NCBI GenBank assembly: GCA_024636315.1
Contig: JAGXHJ010000019.1
Coordinates: 1-48,581 of the forward strand
Direction of reading: 5' to 3'
From: Methylophaga sp.
GTDB taxonomy: Bacteria; Pseudomonadota; Gammaproteobacteria; Nitrosococcales; Methylophagaceae
Length of the DNA stretch: 48,581 bases
The notes below the pieces were generated by a model that was given only the letters and a program-made list of their open reading frames with translations, made no database searches and had not been told where the DNA came from. Position 1 is the first letter of the stretch. Each line of letters begins with the position of its first letter. Positions 29,109-39,027 of this stretch are shown piece by piece. Position numbers and translations under genes: made by a program.

Positions 29109-30325
29109 TGGAAATAGTACTGGGCATTGCCCTTTTTACCATCATTATTATGGCACTGGTATTTTTGATTTTAAGCGCTAGGTCAAAACTAGTATCAACA
29201 GGTGACATCTCCATTGTAATCAATGATGAAAAAACCATAAATTGCTCTGCCGGTGGAAAATTACTCGGCGCATTAGCTGATGCTAATTTATATGTGTCTT
29301 CAGCCTGTGGTGGTGGTGGTACATGTGGCCAATGCAAGGTGAAAATATTTGAGGGTGGCGGGTCAATTTTGCCGACTGAACAATCTCATATCACTAAACG
29401 TGAAGCCGCACAGGGTGAACGTTTATCATGTCAAGTCGCCGTTAAACAAAACATGAAAATCCAAGTGCCAGAAGAAGTATTTGGTGTCAAAAAATGGGAA
29501 TGTACCGTCCGTTCGAATGATAATGTTGCCACCTTCATCAAAGAACTTGTATTGGAATTACCCTCAGGTGAAAAGGTTGATTTCAAAGCAGGTGGGTTTA
29601 TTCAAATTGAATGTCCAGCTCACATCAGCGAATACAAATCCTTTGATATTGACGAGGAATATCGCGGTGATTGGGATCGTTTCGATATGTGGCGTTACAC
29701 ATCAACGGTAAAAGATGATGTGGTTCGTGCTTATTCGATGGCTAACTATCCTGAAGAAGAAGGCATTATCATGTTGAATGTCCGAATAGCATCGCCACCA
29801 CCTGGTAGTGATGATGTTCCACCGGGACAGATGTCGTCATTTATCTTCAATCTCAAACCGGGCGACAAAGTTATGATCTCGGGGCCATTTGGCGAGTTTT
29901 TTGCCAAAGATACTGATAAGGAGATGATCTTTGTTGGTGGTGGTGCAGGTATGGCACCAATGCGCTCGCATATCTTTGACCAACTTCGCCGCTTACATAG
30001 CAAACGTAAAATATCATTTTGGTATGGCGCTCGTAGTGTACGAGAAATGTTTTATGTCGAAGACTTTGATGCTTTACAAGCACAGAATGACAATTTTCAG
30101 TGGCATATAGCCCTGTCGGATCCTACAGAAGAAGATAACTGGACAGGTTACACTGGCTTTATTCATAATGTGTTACGCGACAACTATCTAAAAGATCACC
30201 CTGCTCCGGAAGACTGTGAATATTATATGTGTGGTCCGCCAATGATGAATTCGGCAATGGTCAACATGTTGGAAGAACTAGGTGTAGAACCTGATAATAT
30301 ATTCCTTGATGATTTTGGTGGATGA
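29108..30325 (+). CDS. nqrF: Na+-translocating NADH:quinone reductase subunit F
   Basis: Electron entry subunit: oxidises NADH and passes electrons through FAD and a [2Fe-2S] centre. The 405 residues have an N-terminal membrane helix (about 3-25), the ferredoxin domain with Cys67, Cys73, Cys76 and Cys108, the FAD-binding RAYSMANYP motif, and the NADH-binding domain with [12 protein letters not shown] and YYMCGPPMM. The TGA overlaps the nqrM start. Confidence 0.97.
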   Translation: MEIVLGIALFTIIIMALVFLILSARSKLVSTGDISIVINDEKTINCSAGGKLLGALADANLYVSSACGGGGTCGQCKVKIFEGGGSILPTEQSHITKREAAQGERLSCQVAVKQNMKIQVPEEVFGVKKWECTVRSNDNVATFIKELVLELPSGEKVDFKAGGFIQIECPAHISEYKSFDIDEEYRGDWDRFDMWRYTSTVKDDVVRAYSMANYPEEEGIIMLNVRIASPPPGSDDVPPGQMSSFIFNLKPGDKVMISGPFGEFFAKDTDKEMIFVGGGAGMAPMRSHIFDQLRRLHSKRKISFWYGARSVREMFYVEDFDALQAQNDNFQWHIALSDPTEEDNWTGYTGFIHNVLRDNYLKDHPAPEDCEYYMCGPPMMNSAMVNMLEELGVEPDNIFLDDFGG

Positions 30326-30546
30326 TGACTATTTTTATTGCTACATTTATCATCATAGCGATAGCCATCATCGGAATGGCAATAGGTGTTCTTTTAGGTC
30401 GTCCCGCCATTAAAGGAAGCTGTGGCGGGCTAAACCAAGTTGGATTAGCAGGAAGTTGTGCCGGCGCATGTTCACCAGATGAAAAAGAAATTTGTGAGCT
30501 TAAAAAGGCCGCATCAGCAGTGAAAAAAACTAAATATCGGAGATAA
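30322..30546 (+). CDS. nqrM: Na+-NQR maturation protein NqrM
   Basis: Small membrane protein needed for assembly of the Na+-NQR complex, probably through delivery of iron to the NqrDE site. The 74 residues have one N-terminal membrane segment (about 3-25) and a cysteine cluster at Cys34, Cys46, Cys50 and Cys58 ([13 protein letters not shown] core), which defines the family. Two tandem ATG codons (30322 and 30325) overlap the nqrF stop. Confidence 0.93.
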   Translation: MMTIFIATFIIIAIAIIGMAIGVLLGRPAIKGSCGGLNQVGLAGSCAGACSPDEKEICELKKAASAVKKTKYRR

Positions 30547-30549
30547 GAT

Positions 30550-31005
30550 ATGTTGGCATCATTAAAAGTAAAAGATTACATGACTGTGAACAAATGTACA
30601 TTTTCCACCGATATGGACATATTGTCTGCAATCCATCACATGCTTGAATCTAAGATTTCGGGCGCTCCAGTCATTGATAATCATGGCAATATGGTTGGTT
30701 TTTTATCTGAAAAAGACTGCATGCAAGTCGCTTTGAATGCTGGTTATCAACAATCGGGGGCTGCCGGTCGGGTCTCTGAATTCATGAGTCATGGCGTAGA
30801 TACTATCGATGTTGAAACACCAATCATCGAAGTAGCTGAATTATTTTTAAAGGGATCTTTTAAACGATTTCCCGTCGTCATGGATAATAGATTGGTCGGC
30901 ACTATTACCCGCCAAAATATTCTTAGTGCTTTAGCCTATATTTCATCACCTGAAAGCACACACAAACCAACTAAACAGCCAGCAAAACAATCTGTTCATT
31001 CCTAG
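30550..31005 (+). CDS. CBS-domain pair protein
   Basis: Soluble protein of 151 residues made of two CBS motifs (about 8-65 and 78-135), which commonly bind adenine nucleotides and sense energy state. No catalytic domain is attached. It begins three bases after nqrM, so it looks like the last gene of the nqr operon. A role in tuning the pump by adenylate level is an attractive inference but has no direct support. The C-terminal tail is Lys/Gln/Pro-rich. Confidence 0.85.
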   Translation: MLASLKVKDYMTVNKCTFSTDMDILSAIHHMLESKISGAPVIDNHGNMVGFLSEKDCMQVALNAGYQQSGAAGRVSEFMSHGVDTIDVETPIIEVAELFLKGSFKRFPVVMDNRLVGTITRQNILSALAYISSPESTHKPTKQPAKQSVHS

Positions 31006-31069
31006 TTGATCGCAGTTAAAATTCATCCGATGGCTCGTCGGCTAGCTAGGTCTTTGCAGACATTAGCAA

Positions 31070-31666
31070 CTATTCACCAACTGATATATTAAAACTCTCC
31101 ACAAAAACAAGTTCGCAGGCATGAGCACCCGTGTCATTGCGAGTTAATGAGCTCAGCCAGTGCCAACCATCTTTGGCATCAACTCGAACAAGATAACCAC
31201 GCATGTCGATTATTTGGCCTTGCTTGACCTGTTTAATCATAGATTGAATGGCCTTAGTTGCAGGAATTAGATGCATGTTTGCACTTTGAGTCTCTATCTC
31301 AATTCGCGGTATAGGAAAGTCTTGTACCTGCCAATGATACCAGCGACCTGATTGCGTAATGACAATCTGATTTAACACCGCTTCGTCTGACATGTTTTTC
31401 CAGCCTAAGGCTAAATCTATCGGTGCTAAGTCTGACTCTCGCCCCAACAGATAGCTATTTTTGGATAATACTTTTGCTTTGATAACAATGCTTGCTAATG
31501 GTGTTATCTGGTAATCCTTAAAGGCGAAATGTTCCGCGCGTTCAATTGTTATCTGTTTAGGTTCGTCAGTGACTAACAGCCCAGGTCCAAGTTCCACTGG
31601 TTCATCACTACCCAATAATTTCCAACAGGCGGCAATCACAAAAAGTAACAACAGCACGTTTTTCAT
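31070..31666 (-). CDS. Hypothetical protein with N-terminal membrane anchor or signal
   Basis: I do not recognise a named family. The 198 residues start with a short hydrophobic stretch (about 3-17, KNVLLLLFVIAACW) that could be a signal or anchor, followed by ELGPGLLVTDEP and a mixed alpha/beta region ending in a GWHWLSSLTRNDTG segment. A Cys at about 14 is not in a convincing lipobox. Its start shares one base with the ampG stop, so it is coupled to ampG and probably acts at the membrane. It is intact and protein-like. Confidence 0.7.
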   Translation of the reverse strand: MKNVLLLLFVIAACWKLLGSDEPVELGPGLLVTDEPKQITIERAEHFAFKDYQITPLASIVIKAKVLSKNSYLLGRESDLAPIDLALGWKNMSDEAVLNQIVITQSGRWYHWQVQDFPIPRIEIETQSANMHLIPATKAIQSMIKQVKQGQIIDMRGYLVRVDAKDGWHWLSSLTRNDTGAHACELVFVESFNISVGE

Positions 31667-33228
31667 TATGTGCTGATGATGACTTTATTCATCGTAAAAT
31701 GCTTGCCGGCCCACATAATCAGTATCAAAACCGGCACGCCCATTAATGCTGTAACTAAAAAGAACGATTGGTAACCTAGTGCCTCAACCATGCCACCAGA
31801 ATAGCCACCTAAGATCTTGGGTAATAATGTCATTAAAGAGCTAAAAATAGCATATTGAACAGCGGTAAAAGATATATTAGTTAGGCTTGATAAAAAAGCA
31901 ATGAATGCCGCGCTAGCTAATCCTGCTGACAGGTTGTCAGCTGATATGACTACATACAAAATAACCATATCATGGCCTGCAGCAGCGAGAACCATGAACA
32001 GCAAATTGGTTAACGCTGATAATAAGGCACCTAAAAACAAAATCCGCATCACGCCGAAACGTACTGCTAACAGCCCCCCTAAAAATCCGCCGGCAATAGT
32101 CATGAACAGACCAAACGTTTTTACAACGCTAGCAATTTCGATTTTAGTAAATCCTAGATCTTGATAAAAGACATTAGAAATTACACCCAGAACTATATCC
32201 GAGATTCGATACAGCCCAACTAAGGCTAATAATAACCACGCTAAAGCGACGCCATAACGTTGGAAAAAATCTCTTACCGGTTCGATATAAGTGTTTTTTA
32301 CCAAGCCTTGTTCAATGAAGCCCGATATTATCATGGCTTTAGTCACAGTGGCGGCAACAAGCAATGCCACCGTTAAGCGCACTAACTCAATAATAAAGGC
32401 GGCAAGATTAGTATTGCCAAGTACCATTGACAGAGATGATTTCATGTTTAAAGCGATATCTGCACTGTAATAAAAACTAGCCACAAAACCAGTGGCCGCC
32501 ATGACAAATAAGCCTAAAAAGCTAATATGTTGTCGTTTTTCAGCGCTAGTATTGTCTTTATATTCAGTGTCGGGTTCGGGAATCATTAATGTTGTAATAA
32601 CACCCACAAGCATTACACCCGCCATAGCAAGGTAGGTCATTTGCCATGCTAAATAATTATAATTATTGGTTGTTGAGCCCCAGTAACTAGCAAGGAACAA
32701 AGCACCTGCCCCCGCAATAATCATTCCGATACGATAGCCAGCAATATAACTAGATGACATTAAAGCCTGTAAATCACCTTCAGCAGATTCTATTCTATAG
32801 GCATCCATCACAACATCTTGTGTTGCCGATGAAAATCCCAACATGACGGCTGCCCATGCCATCACGGTAAGGGTATCCGTAGCAGGATCAATAGAGGCCA
32901 TCAAAGCAATGGCAAACATAATCATGAGTTGAGATAACAATAACCACGCCCGGCGCCGTCCTAATAATCGTGTAAGTATAGGTAAGGGTAATTTATCAAC
33001 TAACGGCGCCCAGACAAATTTAAAGGAGTAGCCCAATGCTGCCCAACTAAAATAAGTCACTGCTTCACGCTCTACGCCAGCTTCACGCAACCATAAACTT
33101 AATGATGAAAATATCAGCAATAGTGGTATTCCAGCAGAGATACCATAAAATAACATTGTCACCACTCTAGGATGTCTAAAAGAGTTTAGTGTTTCACCCC
33201 AGCTTTTACGTTGGACGATCTCGATCAT
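31666..33228 (-). CDS. ampG: Muropeptide permease AmpG (MFS)
   Basis: Inner-membrane importer of anhydro-muropeptides in cell-wall recycling. The 520 residues contain about fourteen hydrophobic segments. AmpG-like features include SAGIPLLLIFSSLSLWLRE at the N-terminus, FKFVWAPLVDK near residue 68, and SSATQDVVMDAYRIE near residue 135. It starts inside the xthA stop (ATGA overlap). Some related MFS proteins move siderophores, so substrate remains a family-level call. Confidence 0.87.
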   Translation of the reverse strand: MIEIVQRKSWGETLNSFRHPRVVTMLFYGISAGIPLLLIFSSLSLWLREAGVEREAVTYFSWAALGYSFKFVWAPLVDKLPLPILTRLLGRRRAWLLLSQLMIMFAIALMASIDPATDTLTVMAWAAVMLGFSSATQDVVMDAYRIESAEGDLQALMSSSYIAGYRIGMIIAGAGALFLASYWGSTTNNYNYLAWQMTYLAMAGVMLVGVITTLMIPEPDTEYKDNTSAEKRQHISFLGLFVMAATGFVASFYYSADIALNMKSSLSMVLGNTNLAAFIIELVRLTVALLVAATVTKAMIISGFIEQGLVKNTYIEPVRDFFQRYGVALAWLLLALVGLYRISDIVLGVISNVFYQDLGFTKIEIASVVKTFGLFMTIAGGFLGGLLAVRFGVMRILFLGALLSALTNLLFMVLAAAGHDMVILYVVISADNLSAGLASAAFIAFLSSLTNISFTAVQYAIFSSLMTLLPKILGGYSGGMVEALGYQSFFLVTALMGVPVLILIMWAGKHFTMNKVIIST

Positions 33229-34007
33229 TCTGTAATCAGCGTATAGTCATAATCAATAACAAGTGGGGCATGGTCAGAAAACCGTTCTTCCTTATAGATG
33301 TCTGTTACTAAAACTTTACCTTTTAGGCTGGGGGATAAAACCTGATAATCAATCCGCCACCCCACATTATTGGTCCATGCTTGTCCTCGATTAGACCACC
33401 AGGTGTATTGATGTTCATCTTGCTCTAGCTCACGAAAGCCATCAACAAAGCCAACATCTTCGAATAAAGTATCTAGCCATGCACGCTCTTCTGGTAAAAA
33501 TCCTGAATTTTTCTGATTTCCCTTCCAATTACGAATATCTTCATTTTTATGCGCAATATTCCAATCACCACAAATAATATAATCGCGACCTGAGGCTTTC
33601 ATTTCATCTAAGCGCTTCATCATATGGTCCATGCACTGATATTTAAATATCTGACGCTCCTCCTTCGAAGAGCCAGAGGGCATGTATAGAGAGATCACAC
33701 TTAAGTTGCCAAATACCGCTTCAATATAACGACCTTCAGAGTCAAAATCGTCATGCCCCATGCCAGTGATAACCTCATCAGGTTTCTGGCGACAATACAG
33801 TGCGACACCGCTATAGCCCTTCTTTTCAGCATCATGATAAAAACATGAATAACCATCAGGGTGATACAACTCATCGCCTAACTGGTCAATTTGCGCTTTT
33901 GTTTCCTGTATACACACTACATCGGCCTGCGTGACCTTTAACCAATTAAAAAAGCCTTTGCGACCTGCCGCCCTAATTCCATTGACATTTGCCGTAATAA
34001 TTCTCAT
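33225..34007 (-). CDS. xthA: Exodeoxyribonuclease III (AP endonuclease)
   Basis: Mg2+-dependent 3'-5' exonuclease and abasic-site endonuclease in base excision repair. The 260 residues contain the expected signatures: TANVNGIRAA at the N-terminus, QETKAQ with the metal-binding Glu near residue 36, GDWNIAH near residue 148, and the C-terminal SDHAPLV with the catalytic His. It is the first gene of a minus-strand set, with ampG overlapping its stop. Confidence 0.95.
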   Translation of the reverse strand: MRIITANVNGIRAAGRKGFFNWLKVTQADVVCIQETKAQIDQLGDELYHPDGYSCFYHDAEKKGYSGVALYCRQKPDEVITGMGHDDFDSEGRYIEAVFGNLSVISLYMPSGSSKEERQIFKYQCMDHMMKRLDEMKASGRDYIICGDWNIAHKNEDIRNWKGNQKNSGFLPEERAWLDTLFEDVGFVDGFRELEQDEHQYTWWSNRGQAWTNNVGWRIDYQVLSPSLKGKVLVTDIYKEERFSDHAPLVIDYDYTLITE

Positions 34008-34044
34008 AATTTGTATCCGTAAAAAAATTTTCTATATAATAACA

Positions 34045-34073
34045 TTTACAAACAGTATAAAAATCAGGATAAT
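34045..34073 (+). promoter_or_regulatory. Predicted rpsT promoter
   Basis: TTTACA (34045-34050) and GATAAT (34068-34073) with an exact 17-base spacer. It predicts a leader of about 40 bases with TTTTTAGGAG before the start codon. Confidence 0.65.
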
Positions 34074-34118
34074 GCTCTGTTCTTTATACATGAATATCTA
34101 ATTTTTAGGAGAACCACT

Positions 34119-34379
34119 TTGGCAAACTCTGCTCAAGCAAAAAAACGCGCTCGTCAAGCGGAAGATAACCGCCAACGTAACACTAGTCAACGTTCTGAAA
34201 TGCGCACAAGCATCAAAAAATTAAAAGCTGCCATCACTAGTGGTGACAAAGATCTAGCAACCGCTGCTTTCAAAGCTGCAGTTCCTTTCCTAGATAAAAT
34301 GGCTCGCAAAGGCCTTGTTCACAAAAACTCAGCTGCACGTAGCAAAAGTCGTTTGAACAACGCTGTACGCGCACTATAA
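34119..34379 (+). CDS. rpsT: 30S ribosomal protein S20 (TTG start)
   Basis: Small-subunit primary binding protein for 16S rRNA, 86 residues, strongly basic, starting [12 protein letters not shown] after the initiator. The start codon is TTG at 34119-34121, behind AGGAG at 34107-34111. E. coli rpsT also uses UUG, where the weak start takes part in S20 feedback control; the same rare start here suggests retained autoregulation. A bidirectional terminator follows 27 bases after the stop. Confidence 0.97.
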   Translation: MANSAQAKKRARQAEDNRQRNTSQRSEMRTSIKKLKAAITSGDKDLATAAFKAAVPFLDKMARKGLVHKNSAARSKSRLNNAVRAL

Positions 34380-34404
34380 GAATACTAAGCGTTATTCGCT
34401 TTAT

Positions 34405-34432
34405 AAAAAAACCGACGTAAGTCGGTTTTTTT
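34405..34432. terminator. Bidirectional intrinsic terminator between rpsT and proB
   Basis: ACCGAC (34411-34416) and GTCGGT (34421-34426) with loop GTAA, flanked by six A on the left and seven T on the right. The stem extends through the A/T tracts. It can end rpsT transcription on the plus strand and proB transcription on the minus strand. Confidence 0.9.
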
Positions 34433-34487
34433 ATGTCTGTGGTTTATAAACTAAATTAAAAACGGCAATAATGTATATAAGCTACGC

Positions 34488-35615
34488 TTAAGATGTGATA
34501 ACTAAATTATCTCGATTAACCAGCTCAGGGTCATCTAAGTAACCTAATAAAGCTTCAATATCCCTGCTGGCATGGCCCATAATTCGCCGCGCTTCTTCAT
34601 CGTTGTAATTGACCAGTCCACGTCCAACTTCTAGCCCAGAAAGGTCCGTGCATACCACTAAGTCGCCGCGACTAAATTTACCATCAACCGCTTTAACACC
34701 TACAGCTAATACACTACGACCTTGCTGACGAATGACGCTTACCGCTCCATCGTCTAAACTAATTCGTCCCTTGGGAATATGGCCTAAAAGCCACTGCTGG
34801 CGTGCCGTCATCGGCTCATTATCTGGCCACAATAGTGTACCAACACCGACACCAGCAGCCAAATGACGTAAATTTTCAGGGTCCTGACCCGATAAAATAA
34901 CTGTAACAGCACCAGACCGCGCAGCACGCCGTGCGGCTAATAACTTTGTTGCCATTCCGCCTCGACCCAAAGAGCCTGTGCCAGCGCCGGCCATATCATC
35001 TAATGCAGGGTTACTGGCAGCTGATGCAGCAATCATTCGCGCATCAGGGTTCATTCTAGGATCTGAATCATACAATCCATTCTGATCAGTTAAAATCACC
35101 AATACATCAGCTTCAACTAAGTTAGCAGTCATTGCCGCCAAGGTATCATTATCACCAAAGCGAATTTCTTCGGTTGCAATCGTATCGTTTTCATTTACAA
35201 CAGGTAAAACACCCATTTCTAATAAGGTGTGTAATACACTACGCGCATTAAGATAACGGCCACGATCAGACAAATCAGAGTGGGTAAGTAAGATCTGCGC
35301 AGTATGTATATCATGGTGTTTGCATTCTGAAGCATAGGCTTGAATTAACTTCATCTGGCCAACACTCGCCGCGGCTTGTAGTTGGTGCAAAGCATGGGGC
35401 CGATTAGTCCAGCCTAACTGTTGCATACCAGCGGATACGGAACCAGAGGTGACAAGTACCACCTCTTTACCTTGAGCACGTAGCTCAGCAATTTCGCCGC
35501 TTAACCAACGGATCCGATCATAATCTAATCCTTCACCTACCCGAGTGAGCAAAGCACTCCCGATTTTGATAACCCAACGCTTAGTATTAACAAGTTGCTG
35601 GTGCGGACTGATCAC
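34488..35615 (-). CDS. proB: Glutamate 5-kinase
   Basis: First step of proline synthesis, phosphorylating glutamate; usually feedback-inhibited by proline. The 375 residues comprise an amino-acid kinase domain (about 10-260; VIKIGSALLT, VTSGSVSAGM, NENDTIATEE, GTGGMATK-like SLGRGGMATKL) and a C-terminal PUA domain (about 280-370). The start is a GTG at 35615, three bases after obgE. proA is not adjacent. The obgE-proB order is common in gammaproteobacteria. Confidence 0.96.
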   Translation of the reverse strand: MISPHQQLVNTKRWVIKIGSALLTRVGEGLDYDRIRWLSGEIAELRAQGKEVVLVTSGSVSAGMQQLGWTNRPHALHQLQAAASVGQMKLIQAYASECKHHDIHTAQILLTHSDLSDRGRYLNARSVLHTLLEMGVLPVVNENDTIATEEIRFGDNDTLAAMTANLVEADVLVILTDQNGLYDSDPRMNPDARMIAASAASNPALDDMAGAGTGSLGRGGMATKLLAARRAARSGAVTVILSGQDPENLRHLAAGVGVGTLLWPDNEPMTARQQWLLGHIPKGRISLDDGAVSVIRQQGRSVLAVGVKAVDGKFSRGDLVVCTDLSGLEVGRGLVNYNDEEARRIMGHASRDIEALLGYLDDPELVNRDNLVITS

Positions 35616-35618
35616 TGT

Positions 35619-36704
<1,086 letters not shown>

Positions 36705-36744
36705 CTAAACATACTAGTCATTTTTAAAATTAACGTCCAGAAAC

Positions 36745-36768
36745 AAAAAAGCCCCGCATCAGCGGGGC
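36745..36768 (-). terminator. Intrinsic terminator downstream of rpmA
   Basis: On the minus strand a GC-rich 7-bp stem (GCCCCGC/GCGGGGC, plus-strand 36751-36757 and 36762-36768) with a 4-base loop is followed by six T. It separates the rplU-rpmA ribosomal pair from obgE-proB and should reduce expression of the latter two. Confidence 0.9.
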
Positions 36769-36807
36769 TCCTTAGCTGTTTGCCCCAAAATGGGCTCACA
36801 TTATATT

Positions 36808-37065
36808 TTATGCAGCAACAATACTTACGTAGCTACGGTTGTTTGGACCTTTAGTCTCAAACAAAACCTTACCATCCATTTTTGCAAATAAAGTATGGTC
36901 TTTACCAATACCTACATTGCTTCCTGGGTGAACACGTGTACCGCGTTGACGGATAATGATGCTTCCGCCTGAAACAGATTCACCACCGTAACGTTTGACA
37001 CCAAGACGTTTCGATTCCGAATCACGTCCGTTTCTAGTACTACCACCTGCTTTCTTATGAGCCAT
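36808..37065 (-). CDS. rpmA: 50S ribosomal protein L27
   Basis: L27 has its N-terminal tail near the peptidyl transferase centre. The 85 residues start [16 protein letters not shown] and contain [16 protein letters not shown], both diagnostic. There is no cleavable leader before the AHKKAGG segment, unlike Firmicutes L27. It follows rplU by 30 bases in the standard pair and is ended by a strong terminator. Confidence 0.98.
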   Translation of the reverse strand: MAHKKAGGSTRNGRDSESKRLGVKRYGGESVSGGSIIIRQRGTRVHPGSNVGIGKDHTLFAKMDGKVLFETKGPNNRSYVSIVAA

Positions 37066-37095
37066 CTTTAAATCCTCTTAAATATGTCGGTGATC

Positions 37096-37407
37096 TTAGG
37101 CTGTGATGCCAGTGATCTGGATTTCAGTGAAAGACTGGCGATGACCTGCCTGTCTGCGGTAATGCTTACGACGGTGAAACTTAATGATTTTGACTTTTTC
37201 GCCACGACCATTAGCAGCAACTGTTGCAGTTACTTTAGCGCCTTCAAGGTAAGGCGCGCCGATTTTAATATCGTCGCCTTCACCAATAAGTAAAACCTTA
37301 TCCAATTCAACCGTTTCACCAGCTTCAGCAAATAATTTTTCTACACGGAGCGTTTCGCCCTCTCTAACGCGGTATTGTTTACCGCCAGTCGCGACAATAG
37401 CGTACAT
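37096..37407 (-). CDS. rplU: 50S ribosomal protein L21
   Basis: Binds 23S rRNA; 103 residues from the ATG at 37407, beginning [14 protein letters not shown], the family N-terminus. The C-terminus has the RNA-binding [17 protein letters not shown] longer frame reaching 37455 is not supported because it adds 16 residues unlike any L21. Promoter predicted at 37466-37494. Confidence 0.98.
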   Translation of the reverse strand: MYAIVATGGKQYRVREGETLRVEKLFAEAGETVELDKVLLIGEGDDIKIGAPYLEGAKVTATVAANGRGEKVKIIKFHRRKHYRRQAGHRQSFTEIQITGITA

Positions 37408-37465
37408 CGCTGTCTCCAAAATAATTGTAAGTGTTATTTGTGGGTAACCCATCAAAAGACCGGCA

Positions 37466-37494
37466 ATTCTATCCCTTTTTAGTCAAGAGATCAA
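37466..37494 (-). promoter_or_regulatory. Predicted rplU-rpmA promoter
   Basis: On the minus strand TTGATC (37494-37489) and TAGAAT (37471-37466) have a 17-base spacer. The start would fall near 37459, giving a leader of about 50 bases before rplU. Confidence 0.6.
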
Positions 37495-37592
37495 ATAACT
37501 TATGTGAGTCAAGGTGAAATATTTGCGATTACTTGCTCTGCATGAGAAAGTACGCGTTTTTCATATGTACATTATAGGCGGATTTAAGCGCT

Positions 37593-38561
37593 GTGGATAT
37601 TCAATCCATTTATTCCCTCATAAAAGATGACATGGTGGCTGTTGATTCGATGATTCAATCTCGATTACAGTCTGATGTCGTATTAATTAACCAGCTTGGT
37701 CATTACATCATAAATAGTGGTGGCAAACGTCTTCGGCCCGCATTAGCAATTCTGTGCGCACGCGCTTGCGGTTATCAAGGTCAGTTTCACATCAATTTGG
37801 CTACAATAATCGAGTTTATTCATACCGCAACATTATTACATGATGATGTAGTCGACAATTCAGATATGCGACGCGGTCGCGAAACAGCCAACAGTATTTG
37901 GGGTAATGAGGCCAGCGTTTTAGTGGGTGATTTTTTATACACTCGCTCATTTGAAATGATGGTTGAAATGGAATCTATGCGCATAATGAAAGTCTTATCG
38001 CATACCACTAACGTCATTGCAGAAGGCGAAGTACTGCAGTTACTTAATTGCAATGACGCCAGCACTACAGAACAACGTTATTTAGAAGTCATTCATCACA
38101 AAACGGCTAAATTATTTGAAGCGGCTGGCTTACTGGGTGCCGTGATATCCGAAAGTAGCGCTGAAGTAGAGCAGGCAATGGCAAATTATGCGATGCATCT
38201 TGGTAGCGCATTTCAATTAGTGGACGACTTATTAGACTATAGTGAATCAAGTGAAACTATAGGTAAAAATATTGGTGACGATCTTGCTGAAGGCAAACCA
38301 ACCTTACCGCTGATTTACGCGATGCAACATGGAACAACAGAGCAAGCCTCTATCGTTAAAGAGGCGATAGAAAAAGGTCAGCGAGATAAGATAAATGACA
38401 TTATTGCAATTATTGAGTCAACAGGCGCAATCGGTTACACATTAAAGGCTGCGGAGAATGAAGTCGCTCAAGCAAAACAGGCGCTGTCTAGTTTAGCTGA
38501 CTCACGATATAAAGAAGCATTAACATCACTTGCAGATTTTTCTATAAGTCGAAAGTTCTAG
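37593..38561 (+). CDS. ispB: Polyprenyl (octaprenyl) diphosphate synthase
   Basis: Chain-elongating prenyltransferase that makes the quinone side chain. The 322 residues have the first Asp-rich motif DDVVDNSD (84-91), followed by MRRG, and the second Asp-rich motif LVDDLLDYSE near residue 210. The start is GTG at 37593. It reads divergently from rplU, a very common gammaproteobacterial arrangement. The chain length (C40 in E. coli) is not certain from sequence. Confidence 0.95.
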   Translation: MDIQSIYSLIKDDMVAVDSMIQSRLQSDVVLINQLGHYIINSGGKRLRPALAILCARACGYQGQFHINLATIIEFIHTATLLHDDVVDNSDMRRGRETANSIWGNEASVLVGDFLYTRSFEMMVEMESMRIMKVLSHTTNVIAEGEVLQLLNCNDASTTEQRYLEVIHHKTAKLFEAAGLLGAVISESSAEVEQAMANYAMHLGSAFQLVDDLLDYSESSETIGKNIGDDLAEGKPTLPLIYAMQHGTTEQASIVKEAIEKGQRDKINDIIAIIESTGAIGYTLKAAENEVAQAKQALSSLADSRYKEALTSLADFSISRKF

Positions 38562-38623
38562 CTAAACTAGCCAGTAGAACACTTTTTCACCAAGAGTATT
38601 AAGTTGGTAACTTTTTTCTCACC

Positions 38624-38647
38624 ATTTTAAGCTGACATGCTTAAAAT
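38624..38647 (+). terminator. Weak hairpin downstream of ispB
   Basis: ATTTTAAGC (38624-38632) and GCTTAAAAT (38639-38647) form a perfect 9-bp, AT-rich stem with a 6-base loop, 63 bases after the ispB stop. The trailing sequence TCCTTCT has no clean U-run, so terminator strength is doubtful. Confidence 0.4.
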
Positions 38648-38724
38648 TCCTTCTCTGATTTTTCACATTAAATAAATATTCTAATTATTTTATCTCTACC
38701 TGGTTATCCGTTATCCTTTCGCCT

Positions 38725-39027
38725 ATGACTGACATATATAAATACCATCTATTTTTCTGCACTCATCAGCGTGATGATGGGCGAGCATGTTGCCAGCAAC
38801 ACGATGCACAATCATTGCGTAACTATGCTAAGCAGCAGGTGAAAGACTTAAAACTCAAAAAAGTCCGCGTTAATAATGCTGGCTGTCTCAATCGATGCGC
38901 TTTAGGTCCCATGCTTGTGATTTACCCACAAGGGACTTGGTATCATTATGAAACTGAGGCTGATATTGATGAAATCATCGAGTCTCATTTATTAAATGAC
39001 ATCGTTGTGGAGCGCCTACAAAGATGA
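38725..39027 (+). CDS. Thioredoxin-like [2Fe-2S] ferredoxin
   Basis: Small (100-residue) ferredoxin of the thioredoxin-fold family. Candidate cluster ligands are Cys12 (in LFFCTHQRDDGR), Cys22 or Cys23, Cys54 and Cys58 (in AGCLNRCALGP). The RDDGRxCC and GCLxRCxxGP spacing is typical of the stand-alone bacterial form related to the NuoE C-terminus. Its stop overlaps hpnD by four bases, which suggests it could donate electrons or otherwise act in the squalene branch, though this is only inferred from position. Confidence 0.88.
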   Translation: MTDIYKYHLFFCTHQRDDGRACCQQHDAQSLRNYAKQQVKDLKLKKVRVNNAGCLNRCALGPMLVIYPQGTWYHYETEADIDEIIESHLLNDIVVERLQR

